NCBI GenBank assembly: GCA_013298625.1
Contig: JAAFIF010000076.1
Coordinates: 1-48,482, forward strand
Direction of reading: 5' to 3'
Length of the DNA stretch: 48,482 nucleotides
Source of the DNA: Myxococcales bacterium
Lineage (GTDB): Bacteria; Myxococcota_A; Polyangia; Polyangiales; Ga0077539
Of the stretch, positions 17,910 through 27,830 are shown piece by piece. Numbering within the stretch: the first letter of the stretch is position 1; every line of letters begins with the position of its first letter. The notes under the pieces are model-generated. The model saw only the letters and a list, made by a program, of their open reading frames with translations. It did no database searches and had not been told where the DNA came from. Both the position numbers and the translations under genes were made by a program.

Positions 17910-20900
17910 TCAGCGCTCCGCAGCGAGGCCCGGCGTCGCGCTCTGATCGCCCGCGAGCGCGGTCTGCCCGGCGCTCTCGACGGCGATCAACGCCCTCGCC
18001 GCGCGCTCGTCGAGCGAGAGCGCCGCCCGCAGCGAAGCGTCCATGCGCTGCACCGCGCGGTCGAGCAGCGCCCGGTTCTCTTCGCTTCGCAAGCGATCGA
18101 GCGCGCGCAGCGACGGGCCCGTGTGCAGCTGTCGCGATCGAGCGAAGTGCGCCGCGGCGACGAAGCCCTGCACCGCCAACACGCGCTCGGCCTCGGCCTC
18201 GCGGTCGAACCGCGCCTGCACCGCGCTCAACACCGACTCGCGCTGCCCGCGAACGCGCTCGCGAATCGCTTCAGCCTGAGCCCGAAGCCGCTCGGCCTGC
18301 GCTCGGTCTCGCGCATCGAGCTGCGTCGCGAGCCGGTCGAGCCGCGCCGCCTGCGCTTCGACCGCCGCGAGCGATCGCTCTTGCGCGGGGCTCAGCCGCA
18401 CCAGCGCCCCCACCCGCGCGAGCTGCGTCGCGAGCCACTCGTGCGCGCGTCCGCCCGCTTCGAGCGCAGCCACCGACGGCTCTGCCGCGCGCAGCGCCAC
18501 GATGGCCCGCGCGTCGTCGTCGATGCTCGTCAGCGCTCGGGCCCGCGCGCGCAGCTGTTCGGCCAGCGATTCTGCGGTCGCTTCGCGCAGCGGCTCGCGC
18601 TCGACCGCTTCGACGCGCGCGGACAACGGAGCCACCAGCGCCTCGGCGACGATGGCGGCGGCCATTGTTCCTGCGGGCTGCGACGAGCCGCGGTAGAGGG
18701 CGACGAGCGCCGATCGTTCGCGCTCTGCGCCGCGTACGTCGCGCGAAGCCGTGAGCGCGTCGACGATCGCTCGCTGCGCGCGCAGGTGCCACTCGATCGA
18801 CTCGCGGTCCACCGCGACGCGCGTACGAAACGCGCGCCACTCGACGATCGCCCGCGCGCTCTCGCCTGCCCTCGCCCTCGCCTCGCTGCTGCGATAGAGC
18901 GCCTCGGCCCGCACGCGCGCGTCCGCGGCTTGCGTGGCGTACTGCTCCCACGCCCGCGCAGCGCGCTCCCACTCGTGACGATGCCCGTGGATCGTCGCGA
19001 TCGCGACGAGCGATGCCCTCACGCGCTCGCCATCATCGACGCGCGCGCTCGACGGCTCGCGCAGCGCGCGCTCGTACAACGCGAGCGCCGCGTCGTCATC
19101 GAGCGCGCGCCGACGCGCATCGGCGAGCGCCAACACCGTGTGAATCACCACCGCGCGGAGCTCTTCTCGATCCTCTACGCCCAGCGCAGCAAACGCATGG
19201 GTCCCGAGCGCGTCGAGCGCGCGGAGGTTCTGCTCGTGCAGCGGCGCGGCGCGCTCGGGCATCGATGACCGTTCGAGCGAGAGCGCCTGGAGGTACGTCG
19301 CGATGAAGCGCACGGGCGTCGGTCCCCTCGCTCGCGCCGCCCTCGCGAACAGCCGCGCAGCCTCTGCGTACTGCGATCGCTCGAAGGCCTGTCGACCGAG
19401 GCGCAGCGCGACCTCGCTCTGCGCGCTCGACGTCGGCGCAACAGAGGCCGGGCACGCGCGCTCGTCGCGATCGAGCCGCTGCAAGAGCGCCTCGCGCGAG
19501 CTGTTGTCGCCCCGGCGCTGGAGGCTGTCGGCCAGCGCGGCGACGGCCATCGCGCGCACGTCGAAGGGGGACTCGCAGCCGGACTCGACGATCGCCCGCA
19601 GCGCGCGCTCTCCGTCGGCAACCTGCCCGAACCACAGCGACGCGACGGCGTTTCGATAGGCAAACACCGCGCGAAATGGCGGAGCGTGGCCGGGTCCATC
19701 TCTCTCGAAGACGACCTCCGAGAGCCCTGCGCGCGAGTCGTCGGCGCGGCTCACCACCCGCGCGTACGCGGCGCGCGCGTCGAGCAGCGCGGTGATGGCA
19801 GCGTCCATCCTCGGGCTCGCCGCGCCACCGACGAACGAGCACGAAGTCCCGCGCGCATCCTCGACGCCCGCATAACGCGCGTCGCACTCGGTGATCGCTC
19901 CCCGTTCGCGCGCCGCGAGCACCAGCCGCGCTCGCGCGACGGTGCTCATGTACGCGGCAGAAGCGACGAAGCGACTCCCGTCGGTGCGCTCGCGAACGCG
20001 CTCGTACTGCGCCGCGGCCTCTGCGTAGCGCCCCTGCCAGAACAGCGCGTCCGCGCGGTTGAACGAGAGCTCGCCTACTTCATCACCGTCCTCAGCACCC
20101 GCGAAGCGCTCGATGTACGCGCGGTACATCTCTGCCGCAGAGCCGTACGCCATCGACGCCGCAGGGTCCGCGCGAAGCCGCAGCGCGCGCGCCCGCTGGT
20201 GCTCATCGAGCGCTGCGGTTCGCACGGCTTCGCGCGAGAGCCGCTCGGCCGCGGCGAGCGCGCGATGGTCCCCGGCGTTGGCCGTCGCCCACGCAGAGCC
20301 CTCTGCGAACGCGCGAAACTGCTCGCTCGTCGCGTTGGCCTGCGCGCGCAAGCCGAGGCGACGCTGGCACTCGGCGATGCGCGAGAGCGCGAGCGGCGCC
20401 TGCGGATGCGCCGCAAACGAGCGAAGAAACAAGCGATACACCGCGATGGCTTCGTAGTGCTTCGTCTGCTGCGCGTAGTCGCTGGCGAGCTCGAGCCACG
20501 CGTCCGCGGTCCACGGACGGTCCTGCGCGATCGCGCTCTGCACACGAAGCACACCGGCACAGTCGAAGGGACGGACGGCGTCGGGCGTGGGCTGCGCGAC
20601 GCGCTCGACGACAGACTGACAGAGCTGGCGCTCGGGGTCGGCGAGGGGGGCGTTCCACTCGGACTCCGAGAGGATGACGCCGATCCAGCGGATCGCGTCC
20701 GATCGCATGCCCTGTGATGCGGGGTCTGCCACGGCCGAGAGGTGATCGAGCAGCGTCGCAAACGCAGCGAGCGCCTGCGCGTAGCCGCGCTGCGTTCGAA
20801 AGTGCGACCACGCGAGCTTGTACTGCGCTCGCTGCCAAAACGGCCCCCGTTGCGCGGGCGCGCTGGCCTCGCTCGCGCGCACGGACTGCGCGTACGCCGC

Positions 20901-21851
20901 GATCGCCGACGCCGCGTTGCGATCGACGTCACCGCTGTCGTCGAAGTGCTGATCGCCGAGCGCGTACCAGACCTCGGCCGTGTACCGAGAGCGCTGCCCG
21001 TCTGCGCCAGAGAGCGAAACGCACTGCGAATACAGCGTCGGATCGAGGTTGCTCGGCGCCGTCTCGCGGCCGCCCGTGAGCCAATGCGCCCCGTGCTCGC
21101 GAAGGGTTCGAGCGAGCGCCGCGCAGCGCAGCGGGGCGCGGTCCCCCTCGACGAGCGGGCGCGTAAGGTCGAGCTGCGGCGCGTACGTCACGCGCGAAGG
21201 GCACACGAGCGCGCGGTAGGCAGCGAGCGACTCGGGCTCGCGACCGAGCTCGCGCAAGACCCATCCGAGCAGGTAGAGCGCGGCGTCGCGTCGCGGATAG
21301 CCAGCGAATCGCCCGACGATGTGACGGTACGCCAAGATCGAGCAGCGGTAGTCCGGCGGCGGAGGCGCGCGCAGGTCGTCCGTCGAGAGGCCCGCGCGCT
21401 CGCGCTCGGATCGCGCGCGGTCGAGCGCTTCATCGGCTTCGAGGCGCTGCCAGCGGGCCTCGTCGAAGTAGAGCTCCGCGAGGCGCAGCAAGACGTCGGG
21501 CGTGTGCTGCTCTTCGCTCGGGTGGTCGTGGACGAAGCGCTCGAACACGGCGATGGCGCGGGACCGAGCGCGGGCTTCGAGCGAGCGCTCTGCGGCGATC
21601 TGCCGCTCGAATCGCTGGCGAACCGCGGCGAGGTCCCGCTCGTGCGCGCCCTCGAGCGCGCGCTCGAGCGAGCGACGATAGCCCTCGGCGCGCTGGGCGA
21701 ACGCGGCGACTTCGGACTCGACCGTGCGCAGCGCTTCGAGCTGCGCGGGCGTGGGTTGCGCGCGCGAACGTTGAGCGAGCGAGGGGCGCGCAAGAGAGAG
21801 CAGCGCGCACGCGACGAGCAGCGCGACAGAGAGACGATGAGCAGCGGACAC
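17910..21851 (-). CDS. Large exported TPR-rich protein
   Basis: A 1313-residue protein with signal peptide (ends ARPSLAQ). The GTG start has GGGAGG eight bases upstream. The whole length is alpha-helical and Ala/Arg/Glu-rich with many TPR-like units (VLLRLAELYFDEARWQRLEA, AALYLLGWVLRELGREPESL, ALFWQGRYAEAAAQYERVRE, RLGRQAFERSQYAEAARLF). The C-terminal 300 residues look more like long coiled coils. TPR giants of this kind occur in myxobacterial gliding and envelope machines, but I see no motif tying it to one, and no motility genes are adjacent. It most likely is a periplasmic scaffold. The gene stands between the antiporter and the esterase on the same strand, 73 bases after the esterase. Confidence 0.88.
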   Translation of the reverse strand: MSAAHRLSVALLVACALLSLARPSLAQRSRAQPTPAQLEALRTVESEVAAFAQRAEGYRRSLERALEGAHERDLAAVRQRFERQIAAERSLEARARSRAIAVFERFVHDHPSEEQHTPDVLLRLAELYFDEARWQRLEADEALDRARSERERAGLSTDDLRAPPPPDYRCSILAYRHIVGRFAGYPRRDAALYLLGWVLRELGREPESLAAYRALVCPSRVTYAPQLDLTRPLVEGDRAPLRCAALARTLREHGAHWLTGGRETAPSNLDPTLYSQCVSLSGADGQRSRYTAEVWYALGDQHFDDSGDVDRNAASAIAAYAQSVRASEASAPAQRGPFWQRAQYKLAWSHFRTQRGYAQALAAFATLLDHLSAVADPASQGMRSDAIRWIGVILSESEWNAPLADPERQLCQSVVERVAQPTPDAVRPFDCAGVLRVQSAIAQDRPWTADAWLELASDYAQQTKHYEAIAVYRLFLRSFAAHPQAPLALSRIAECQRRLGLRAQANATSEQFRAFAEGSAWATANAGDHRALAAAERLSREAVRTAALDEHQRARALRLRADPAASMAYGSAAEMYRAYIERFAGAEDGDEVGELSFNRADALFWQGRYAEAAAQYERVRERTDGSRFVASAAYMSTVARARLVLAARERGAITECDARYAGVEDARGTSCSFVGGAASPRMDAAITALLDARAAYARVVSRADDSRAGLSEVVFERDGPGHAPPFRAVFAYRNAVASLWFGQVADGERALRAIVESGCESPFDVRAMAVAALADSLQRRGDNSSREALLQRLDRDERACPASVAPTSSAQSEVALRLGRQAFERSQYAEAARLFARAARARGPTPVRFIATYLQALSLERSSMPERAAPLHEQNLRALDALGTHAFAALGVEDREELRAVVIHTVLALADARRRALDDDAALALYERALREPSSARVDDGERVRASLVAIATIHGHRHEWERAARAWEQYATQAADARVRAEALYRSSEARARAGESARAIVEWRAFRTRVAVDRESIEWHLRAQRAIVDALTASRDVRGAERERSALVALYRGSSQPAGTMAAAIVAEALVAPLSARVEAVEREPLREATAESLAEQLRARARALTSIDDDARAIVALRAAEPSVAALEAGGRAHEWLATQLARVGALVRLSPAQERSLAAVEAQAARLDRLATQLDARDRAQAERLRAQAEAIRERVRGQRESVLSAVQARFDREAEAERVLAVQGFVAAAHFARSRQLHTGPSLRALDRLRSEENRALLDRAVQRMDASLRAALSLDERAARALIAVESAGQTALAGDQSATPGLAAER

Positions 21852-21924
21852 CGCGAGGACCTCCCGACCCGCGCGCTATCGGGCCGTCGGCGCGCAGTGT
21901 GACAGCGCGCTCAGAGGTGCGCGG

Positions 21925-24675
21925 TCACTCGGTGACTTCGACTTCTTCGGGCATGCGCACGCGGAAGTTCTGCTCGATGTAGTCGTACACATCGAGGAAG
22001 AACTGCTCCATTTGCACGGCGCTCGAGTAGGGCGAGTCGGCGTAGAAGGTCCCGCGCACGCAGCCGTCGCCGTCGCGGCAGCGGCCGTCGGGGAAGACCA
22101 AGATGACCTTTCCGGGGCGCTGCCAGCTGGCGTAGTTGGGGTCGGCCATGTAGCCGCGGAGGATCACGCCGCTGGCGACGAGGGACTCGGGGTCCATTCC
22201 GTAGCCGTGGAGCAAGAAGATCACGGGGTAGCGCTCGCCGGCGTTTTGGGGGCTGTGATAGCCGGGCGGGAGCGCGATCCCGATGGGCGCGGTGCGACGC
22301 GCGCGCATCGACGTAAACTCGAACGCGCACGAGTAGCCCATCGCGCAGCGCCCTGCGTTGTCCGTGGTGTTCACGACCGGGCCCGTTGCGCGGTTCAGGT
22401 TGGGCCAGTCGGCCTGCGCGCGCCAGATGCCCGCGAACAAGCGATTGGTGACCTGCGGAACGGTCCCCACGTGCCCTCCGTCGCCGTCGAGCAACATCTG
22501 CGGCGTCGCGTCTTCGAAGCCGTAGCGCAACATCGCGAAGCGCGGCACGCGCGGCCAATCGATCTCGAGCGGGTCGTACCCGTTGTCGTCGAGCGCGTTG
22601 ATCGGCCGATGCGTGTCGAGCGAGAGAAAGTTGTTGTAGTAGTGCAGCGGCTGTCCCGCTTGCGCTGCGCCGCCGACGAAGTGGTTGGCGACCGCGCCGA
22701 AGTTGAACAGGTCGCGCGTGCCGCCGTCGGCCCACACGCCGACGCGCGCTCCGGCGTCGCCTGTCATGCGAGAGAGCGCGGTGCGCGGGTTGCGCTCGAG
22801 AAAGCGCGCGACGCCAGAGGTGGTATCGAAGCGACCGTTGCCCTCTCCCTGGTCGTGCGGGCACATGCGTCCCGCGGGGCACGCGACGCCGTCGAGGCCG
22901 AGGTCGCGATAGGGCTCTCCCTCTTCGCGAACGAAGTTGCCTTCGGTCCCGCCCGGGTTGAACTGACGATCGTAGTCGTCGCCCGCGGGGTCGGGGTTGG
23001 TGCTGGCGTTGTAGCCGGGCTCCATCGCGCTGGGGACTGCGTCGGTGCCCCAGTCGTCGAAGGGCTCGGTGAACGCGCGGATCACGGGCTCGCCGCGGTC
23101 GCGCACGCCGTTGCTGTTGCGATCGACGGCGAGCGAGATCGCGAAGGGCTGCGAGCCTTGTCCGCCGGCCCACTCGCCTGCGTGCTCGGGCGTGCGATTT
23201 CCGTCGCAGAACGTGATGACCGGGTACTGCCCGTCGGGGTTGAACTCGTCGTCGTAGTACCTGTTGTTCATGTCCGCGGGGTTGCCGACGCGCACGGGCG
23301 TCGCGCAGCGCTCTGCGTCGGTGCGGGCCATCTCTGTCGGCGGAACGCCGAGCGGCAGCGAGTTGGTCGTGTTGGACTGCAACACGGCGTTGCCGAAGGA
23401 CTGCGAGAGGTCGCGAAAGATGTTCGTGTACGAGCCGCGCGCGAAGGTGCCGCCCTGCCCGCCGCGGCCGTCGGGGTAGTTGAAGAACTCGAAGTTCTGA
23501 TCGACGGTCCACAGGTCGTTGGGCTCGGGCGTGCGGTCGTTGCTCGCGCGATCACAGGCGGCGCCGAGGCGGGCGCGCTCGGCCTCGGTGCAGAACCCTC
23601 CGAGCTGAAAATCCCTGAAATACTGGCCGAACCAGTGCCAGTCCGCCGGCCCGCCGAGCGGCCCGATGTAGTCGAACTTCTCGGGGTAGCGCGTGCCGAG
23701 CACAGACGTGCCGATCGCGCCCATCGAGACGCCCATGATCGCGCGGTACGTCATGCGACGACGGACGGTGCGCGCGCCGAGGCGCTGACGAATCACCGCC
23801 TGGTACGTGCCCATGCGCGGGGTGTCGAAGGTGATCGCGGTTCCGTCTTGCTTGAAGCGGAGGTTGGCGACGGGGACGACGCGCGCCGTGCGCAGGCCGG
23901 GCGCCGTGTACGACACCTCGACCTGCAATTCGTACCGCGGCGGAACGAGCCCCGGATTCACCGGGATCGTCACCGGCAGCTCGCGCGAAAACTTCCGCAT
24001 GCTCGGCCCAAACGACACCGCGGGTCCGACCGCCTCGAAGCCCGCGGGAATCTGATCGGCCGCGCACGCCACGGTCACCGGCGTGCTCGCGATCGTCGCG
24101 GTCATCGGGGCCGCGATGCTCGCCGCGGCCAACGCCGATCCAGCCGCTCCTGCGACGCGCGCGCCGGGCGCGAGCATGCCCGACGCCGTGGTGGCGGGCG
24201 GACACGCGGGCCGCTCGGGCGCGGTCACGATCACGTCGAATTCGCCCTGCCCCGCCATCGCGACGGCGTCCGTCTGCGCGACGCGGATCTTCGTGCGACC
24301 AGGGGTCATCCCCGCGGTGATCGCGATGTCCATCGCGCCGTTGTTGATCGGCATCGCCACAGTGTCGCGCGCAGGTCGAGCGACGGCGCTGTCCATGCTG
24401 GTGACAGCGAAGTTCATCGGGCAGCCGCGCGCGTCGCGGCGCAAGCGGAGCTGCACGTTGACGGTCGCGCCGGGGCGCACGTAGAGGGGGCTCGGGTTGA
24501 ACGAGTGGATCTGCGCCGCGGTGATGTTGCACGCGAACCCATCGGCGGGCGTCGCGTCCGCGCCCCCTTCTGCGCTCGCGGCGTCCCCGCCGTCGTCCGT
24601 CGGACGCACCGGCGGATTGCTACAGTGAACGAGCGCGACAGAGAGGCAAAGCCCAAGCGTTCTTCGTAGAACCAT
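21925..24675 (-). CDS. Esterase lipoprotein with hydrolase halves in swapped order
   Basis: A 916-residue lipoprotein (lipobox ALVHC). Residues about 50-300 are beta-rich, Ig-like, and may bind carbohydrate or cell surface. The esterase signature MGVSMGAIGTSVLGTRYPEK, with nucleophile Ser317, comes first; a long insert-rich region and ADGGTRDLFNF (a likely strand near the acid residue) follow. The oxyanion block YPVIFLLHGYG (His823-Gly824), then VFPDG, FYADS and DYIEQNFRV, comes last and ends the protein. In ordinary esterase-D/feruloyl-esterase relatives the HG block precedes the GxSMG block by about 100 residues. Joining this protein's C-terminus to residue ~309 restores that spacing, so the catalytic domain appears circularly permuted. 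All halves lie in one unbroken frame. The catalytic Asp and His cannot be assigned with certainty. Confidence 0.85.
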   Translation of the reverse strand: MVLRRTLGLCLSVALVHCSNPPVRPTDDGGDAASAEGGADATPADGFACNITAAQIHSFNPSPLYVRPGATVNVQLRLRRDARGCPMNFAVTSMDSAVARPARDTVAMPINNGAMDIAITAGMTPGRTKIRVAQTDAVAMAGQGEFDVIVTAPERPACPPATTASGMLAPGARVAGAAGSALAAASIAAPMTATIASTPVTVACAADQIPAGFEAVGPAVSFGPSMRKFSRELPVTIPVNPGLVPPRYELQVEVSYTAPGLRTARVVPVANLRFKQDGTAITFDTPRMGTYQAVIRQRLGARTVRRRMTYRAIMGVSMGAIGTSVLGTRYPEKFDYIGPLGGPADWHWFGQYFRDFQLGGFCTEAERARLGAACDRASNDRTPEPNDLWTVDQNFEFFNYPDGRGGQGGTFARGSYTNIFRDLSQSFGNAVLQSNTTNSLPLGVPPTEMARTDAERCATPVRVGNPADMNNRYYDDEFNPDGQYPVITFCDGNRTPEHAGEWAGGQGSQPFAISLAVDRNSNGVRDRGEPVIRAFTEPFDDWGTDAVPSAMEPGYNASTNPDPAGDDYDRQFNPGGTEGNFVREEGEPYRDLGLDGVACPAGRMCPHDQGEGNGRFDTTSGVARFLERNPRTALSRMTGDAGARVGVWADGGTRDLFNFGAVANHFVGGAAQAGQPLHYYNNFLSLDTHRPINALDDNGYDPLEIDWPRVPRFAMLRYGFEDATPQMLLDGDGGHVGTVPQVTNRLFAGIWRAQADWPNLNRATGPVVNTTDNAGRCAMGYSCAFEFTSMRARRTAPIGIALPPGYHSPQNAGERYPVIFLLHGYGMDPESLVASGVILRGYMADPNYASWQRPGKVILVFPDGRCRDGDGCVRGTFYADSPYSSAVQMEQFFLDVYDYIEQNFRVRMPEEVEVTE

Positions 24676-24715
24676 CGGGCTGATGCTACACCGACCGTGA
24701 CCGGTCGAGCGCCCT

Positions 24716-27004
24716 TCAGAGCTCGTCGGCGCCGATGTCCGCAGGAGCGAGCGGCCCCCGCAGCTGGCCGTCGAAGTCTCGGACCTCGGTCTCGAGCGCC
24801 GCTGGCGAGCCCTGATTGATCGCAGGAGACGACCGAGTGAGCTTCCAGCCCGTCATCGGGTCGATGGCGAGCGTCTCCGATGAGATCTTCAGCGGTCCCG
24901 CCCCAGCCGCGAGGTTCATCCAGAGCCTGCTCTGCGCGATCGCCGGATCGACGATCGGTTGATCCGCCATCACCACGGGCTGCTGGCAGCCGCCGATCAT
25001 GTTGTAGCCGAAGTAGCGAAACGGGCTCGTCCCGTCGATCCTCAGCCCGACCGTCGGGACCGCGATCGGCGGCGACATCGGGAGGTTCGAGCACGCGAGC
25101 AGGTTGTTCTCGAAGCGAATCGACGCAGGGTTGTGCGCGCCGCGGACCACCACGAGCTGCGAGGGGGCGACGTTCGGATCGTTTGTGACGGCGGTCACCG
25201 TGTTCGAGAAGAACAGCAGATCGTCGATGGCGCCTGCCTCGATCGAGGCGCCGATCCCGCGCGCCGCGCGCAGCACCGACGTGATCACGCCGGCGACCGC
25301 GGCCCGCTTGATCTGCAGCGCGCGCGATCCATCGGGGCTGATCGAGGCGCCGCCGATGAACGTGCTGTGCGTCGCGATCAAGAACTGCCCGTCCATCTCG
25401 AAGCCCGTCGAGCTCACGATCGACCCGGTTGCATCGAACGTGGTGCCCGCGACGATCGCCGACGCGCGGTCGACGATCGCCGCCCCCTGCGTCGCGCCGA
25501 TGCTGCCGCTGCGGGACAGCGCACGAAACTCGAGCTTGCGCGCGCCGCCGAGCGTGATGCACCGGGCGCCGAGCTCGCAGCGAAGCCCGACCGCGACGCT
25601 GTCGCTAGCGCCTTCGCTGATGCTCGACGAGGACGCGATGAGCGAGTCGCGAGTGGGCGCAGAGAATTCTGCGTGGCACCCCCGCACCAGGGCGCCGATC
25701 GAGTCGCCCGAGAGCGAACCCTCCCAGTTTGCGTCGGCCACCTGCACGACCGACGTGGATCCATCGCGGCAATCGATGGTCACCCCGCGCCCGACGTCCG
25801 CGCGTCCCGCCGTGCCGTTGAGGGTCCTGAGCGCTACGTACGACTGCGGATCGGCCATGTGCACAGCCTCTGTGAGCTGGGCGCCGTTGAGGGTCGCGAT
25901 GTTGATGATGTCGAACACCGACGGGGCGATTTGGTCGAGGTCGATCGCGACGCTCCGCTGGCCGCTCTGGATATCCACCCGAAGATTGTCGACCCAAATG
26001 CGACCGCGCGACGCGAAGAGGCCGGTCACTTCGGCGTTGCCCTGCATGACGACGTTGACGTTGCGCACGACCCGGTGCAGCGCGTTGCCCGCGGCCTCGA
26101 TGCCGACGATGTTCGGCGATGCAGTGGGCGCCCTGCCCTCGACGCCGCTTTCGACGAACCATCCGTCGCCCGGCATCGAGACGGCGCTGCCGGGGGCAGC
26201 GAACTGCTTGAACACGTGGACGTTGGTCACGACGCTGTTCACGTTGGAGGCGACGAACTCGATGGTTCCGCGGATCTCCGTTCGACACCGCGGCGTGAGC
26301 TCGGGGGTGTTGTTCAGAATCGAAGCAGGCACGTACCCGCCGCGGATCGTCACGTTGGCGGGGACGCGAATGTTGTACTCGTGCAGGATTGGGATCGAGC
26401 AGTCACGCAGCGCCGACGAGAGCAGGCAGATCGTCCGCTGAGGCGCGGCAGGAATGCGCATGAGCGCGTCCTCGACCGAGGCGTAGACGCGAAACGCGCC
26501 GAGGACTGTCCGCGGAAACCCTGTGACCGTCGTCGGCACCACGATCCCGTCGCATCCGCAGCCCTCGTCGGCGCTGCCGTTGCCGTTGTCGTCCAGGCCG
26601 TTGCCGCAGATCTCGGGGCTGGCCGCCACCGGTTCGCATCGGCAGCCTCGAAATGTGCCGAGCCGCGGTGGCCCGCCCATCACGAGCGGAGGCGCCGCGC
26701 AGTCGAGCGGCGTCGGCAGCGTCTGCACGTTGTCCACCCTGCCGTCGCAGTCGTCATCGAGCCCGTTGCAGAGCTCGGGACCGAAGGGGACGCACGTGTC
26801 GCCGCCGTCGGGGCCGCCTTCGCGCGGAGCGTCCGTCACAGCCCCGTCCGTCGCGACGACGTCCGGCCCTTCACCGTCGTTCACCACGGCGCCGTCGCTC
26901 ACCGCGACGTCGCTCGACGGCAACGGGCGATAGAACTTCGGCTCTCCTGCGAGAGAACACCCCGCGAGCCCCACGAACACAAGCAACCAAAGCAACGATC
27001 GCAT
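24716..27004 (-). CDS. MopE-motif / parallel beta-helix lipoprotein
   Basis: A 762-residue lipoprotein (lipobox LAGC). Residues about 70-150 are Cys/Asp-rich with CNGLDDDCDGRVDN and CGNGLDDNGNGSADEGCGC, MopE-type segments. Residues about 200-690 have short repeated strands rich in Val, Ile, Asn and Gly (VTIRGGYVPAS, VVTNVHVFKQ, IWVDNLRVDIQ), typical of a right-handed parallel beta-helix as in pectate-lyase-like surface proteins. The end (SPAINQGSPA...DFDGQLRG...DIGADEL) matches the C-terminal signature of choice-of-anchor Q / polymorphic outer-membrane-type proteins. No lyase catalytic residues can be picked out. The stop lies 40 bases from the esterase start, so the two form a likely operon encoding surface polysaccharide-binding or degrading proteins, as inference. 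Confidence 0.88.
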   Translation of the reverse strand: MRSLLWLLVFVGLAGCSLAGEPKFYRPLPSSDVAVSDGAVVNDGEGPDVVATDGAVTDAPREGGPDGGDTCVPFGPELCNGLDDDCDGRVDNVQTLPTPLDCAAPPLVMGGPPRLGTFRGCRCEPVAASPEICGNGLDDNGNGSADEGCGCDGIVVPTTVTGFPRTVLGAFRVYASVEDALMRIPAAPQRTICLLSSALRDCSIPILHEYNIRVPANVTIRGGYVPASILNNTPELTPRCRTEIRGTIEFVASNVNSVVTNVHVFKQFAAPGSAVSMPGDGWFVESGVEGRAPTASPNIVGIEAAGNALHRVVRNVNVVMQGNAEVTGLFASRGRIWVDNLRVDIQSGQRSVAIDLDQIAPSVFDIINIATLNGAQLTEAVHMADPQSYVALRTLNGTAGRADVGRGVTIDCRDGSTSVVQVADANWEGSLSGDSIGALVRGCHAEFSAPTRDSLIASSSSISEGASDSVAVGLRCELGARCITLGGARKLEFRALSRSGSIGATQGAAIVDRASAIVAGTTFDATGSIVSSTGFEMDGQFLIATHSTFIGGASISPDGSRALQIKRAAVAGVITSVLRAARGIGASIEAGAIDDLLFFSNTVTAVTNDPNVAPSQLVVVRGAHNPASIRFENNLLACSNLPMSPPIAVPTVGLRIDGTSPFRYFGYNMIGGCQQPVVMADQPIVDPAIAQSRLWMNLAAGAGPLKISSETLAIDPMTGWKLTRSSPAINQGSPAALETEVRDFDGQLRGPLAPADIGADEL

Positions 27005-27038
27005 CGCACGATCGTACCGTGATCAGCGCGCGCGCGCC

Positions 27039-27830
27039 TCACTCTGCCGAGTCGCTCACCGTCACGACGTACGCGAGGCCCGTGGAAGGGTCCCTCGCGA
27101 CCCTCGCGTCCACGTCGAACACCGCCGCCAACGAATCGCTCGTGATCACTTCGGCCACGGCTCCCGCGCGGACGATCGCGCCGTCGCGCATGAGCGCCGC
27201 GTGCGTCGCGAAGCGCAGCGCCATCGCAGGGTCGTGCAGCACCATCGCCGCGGCGCGCCCTTCGTCTCTCGTCATGCGCGCGATCGCGTCGGCGACCCAC
27301 CACTGTTGCTTCGGGTCCAAGAACGCCGTCGGCTCGTCGAACAAGAGCACGCCCGCGCCCTGCGCCCGCAGCCGCGCGAGCGCCGCGCGACGACGCTCGC
27401 CGCCCGAGAGCTCGCTCACCGAGCGATGCGAAAGACCCTGCAAATTCGCCCACGCAATGGCGCTCTCGACCGCGTCTTGGTCTCGACGAGAGAGCGCTCC
27501 GTGCCAAGGCGTGTGCGGCGCGCGACCGAGCGCGACGAGCTGCGCGACGCTGATCCCTTCGGGCGCGGCGTCCTCTTGCGAGAGCCACGCGATCTGCTGC
27601 GCGCGCGCGCGGGGCGCGAGAGAAGACAGCGCGACGTCGCCCAGCGAGACCCTGCCGTCGCGAGCGGGAAGCAGCCCGGCGAGCCCGCGGATGAGCGTGC
27701 TCTTTCCGGCGCCGTTGGGGCCGAGCAGCGCCCAGAGCTGCCCGCGCTCGATCGAGAGCGTGGCGTCGCGCACGATGGGCTCGTCGCCGTACCCGAAGCT
27801 CGCGCGCTCGCACGAGAGCGCCGCGGTCAT
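27039..27830 (-). CDS. Orphan FecE/HmuV-type ABC transporter ATPase
   Basis: A 263-residue ATP-binding subunit starting at the ATG that overlaps the TolC stop (ATGA). Motifs: Walker A GPNGAGKST (37-45), Q-loop at SQEDAAPEG, signature LSGGE (141-145), Walker B VLLFDEP (161-167) and H-loop His199. The C-terminal part, with DGAIVRAGAVAEVIT and VFDVDARV, is typical of importers for siderophores, haem or cobalamin (FecE/HmuV/BtuD). No cognate permease or binding protein is present downstream, where the strand continues into a lipoprotein gene. Being last in an efflux operon is odd: it may serve permeases encoded elsewhere, or have been captured by the operon. The frame is open well upstream inside tolC, but that extension is not real. 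Confidence 0.9.
   Translation of the reverse strand: MTAALSCERASFGYGDEPIVRDATLSIERGQLWALLGPNGAGKSTLIRGLAGLLPARDGRVSLGDVALSSLAPRARAQQIAWLSQEDAAPEGISVAQLVALGRAPHTPWHGALSRRDQDAVESAIAWANLQGLSHRSVSELSGGERRRAALARLRAQGAGVLLFDEPTAFLDPKQQWWVADAIARMTRDEGRAAAMVLHDPAMALRFATHAALMRDGAIVRAGAVAEVITSDSLAAVFDVDARVARDPSTGLAYVVTVSDSAE

Noticed and set aside
21925..24675. Two separate esterase genes fused by error
   Set aside because: Neither half is a complete hydrolase, and the frame and codon bias are unbroken across the whole gene, so a permuted single domain fits better.
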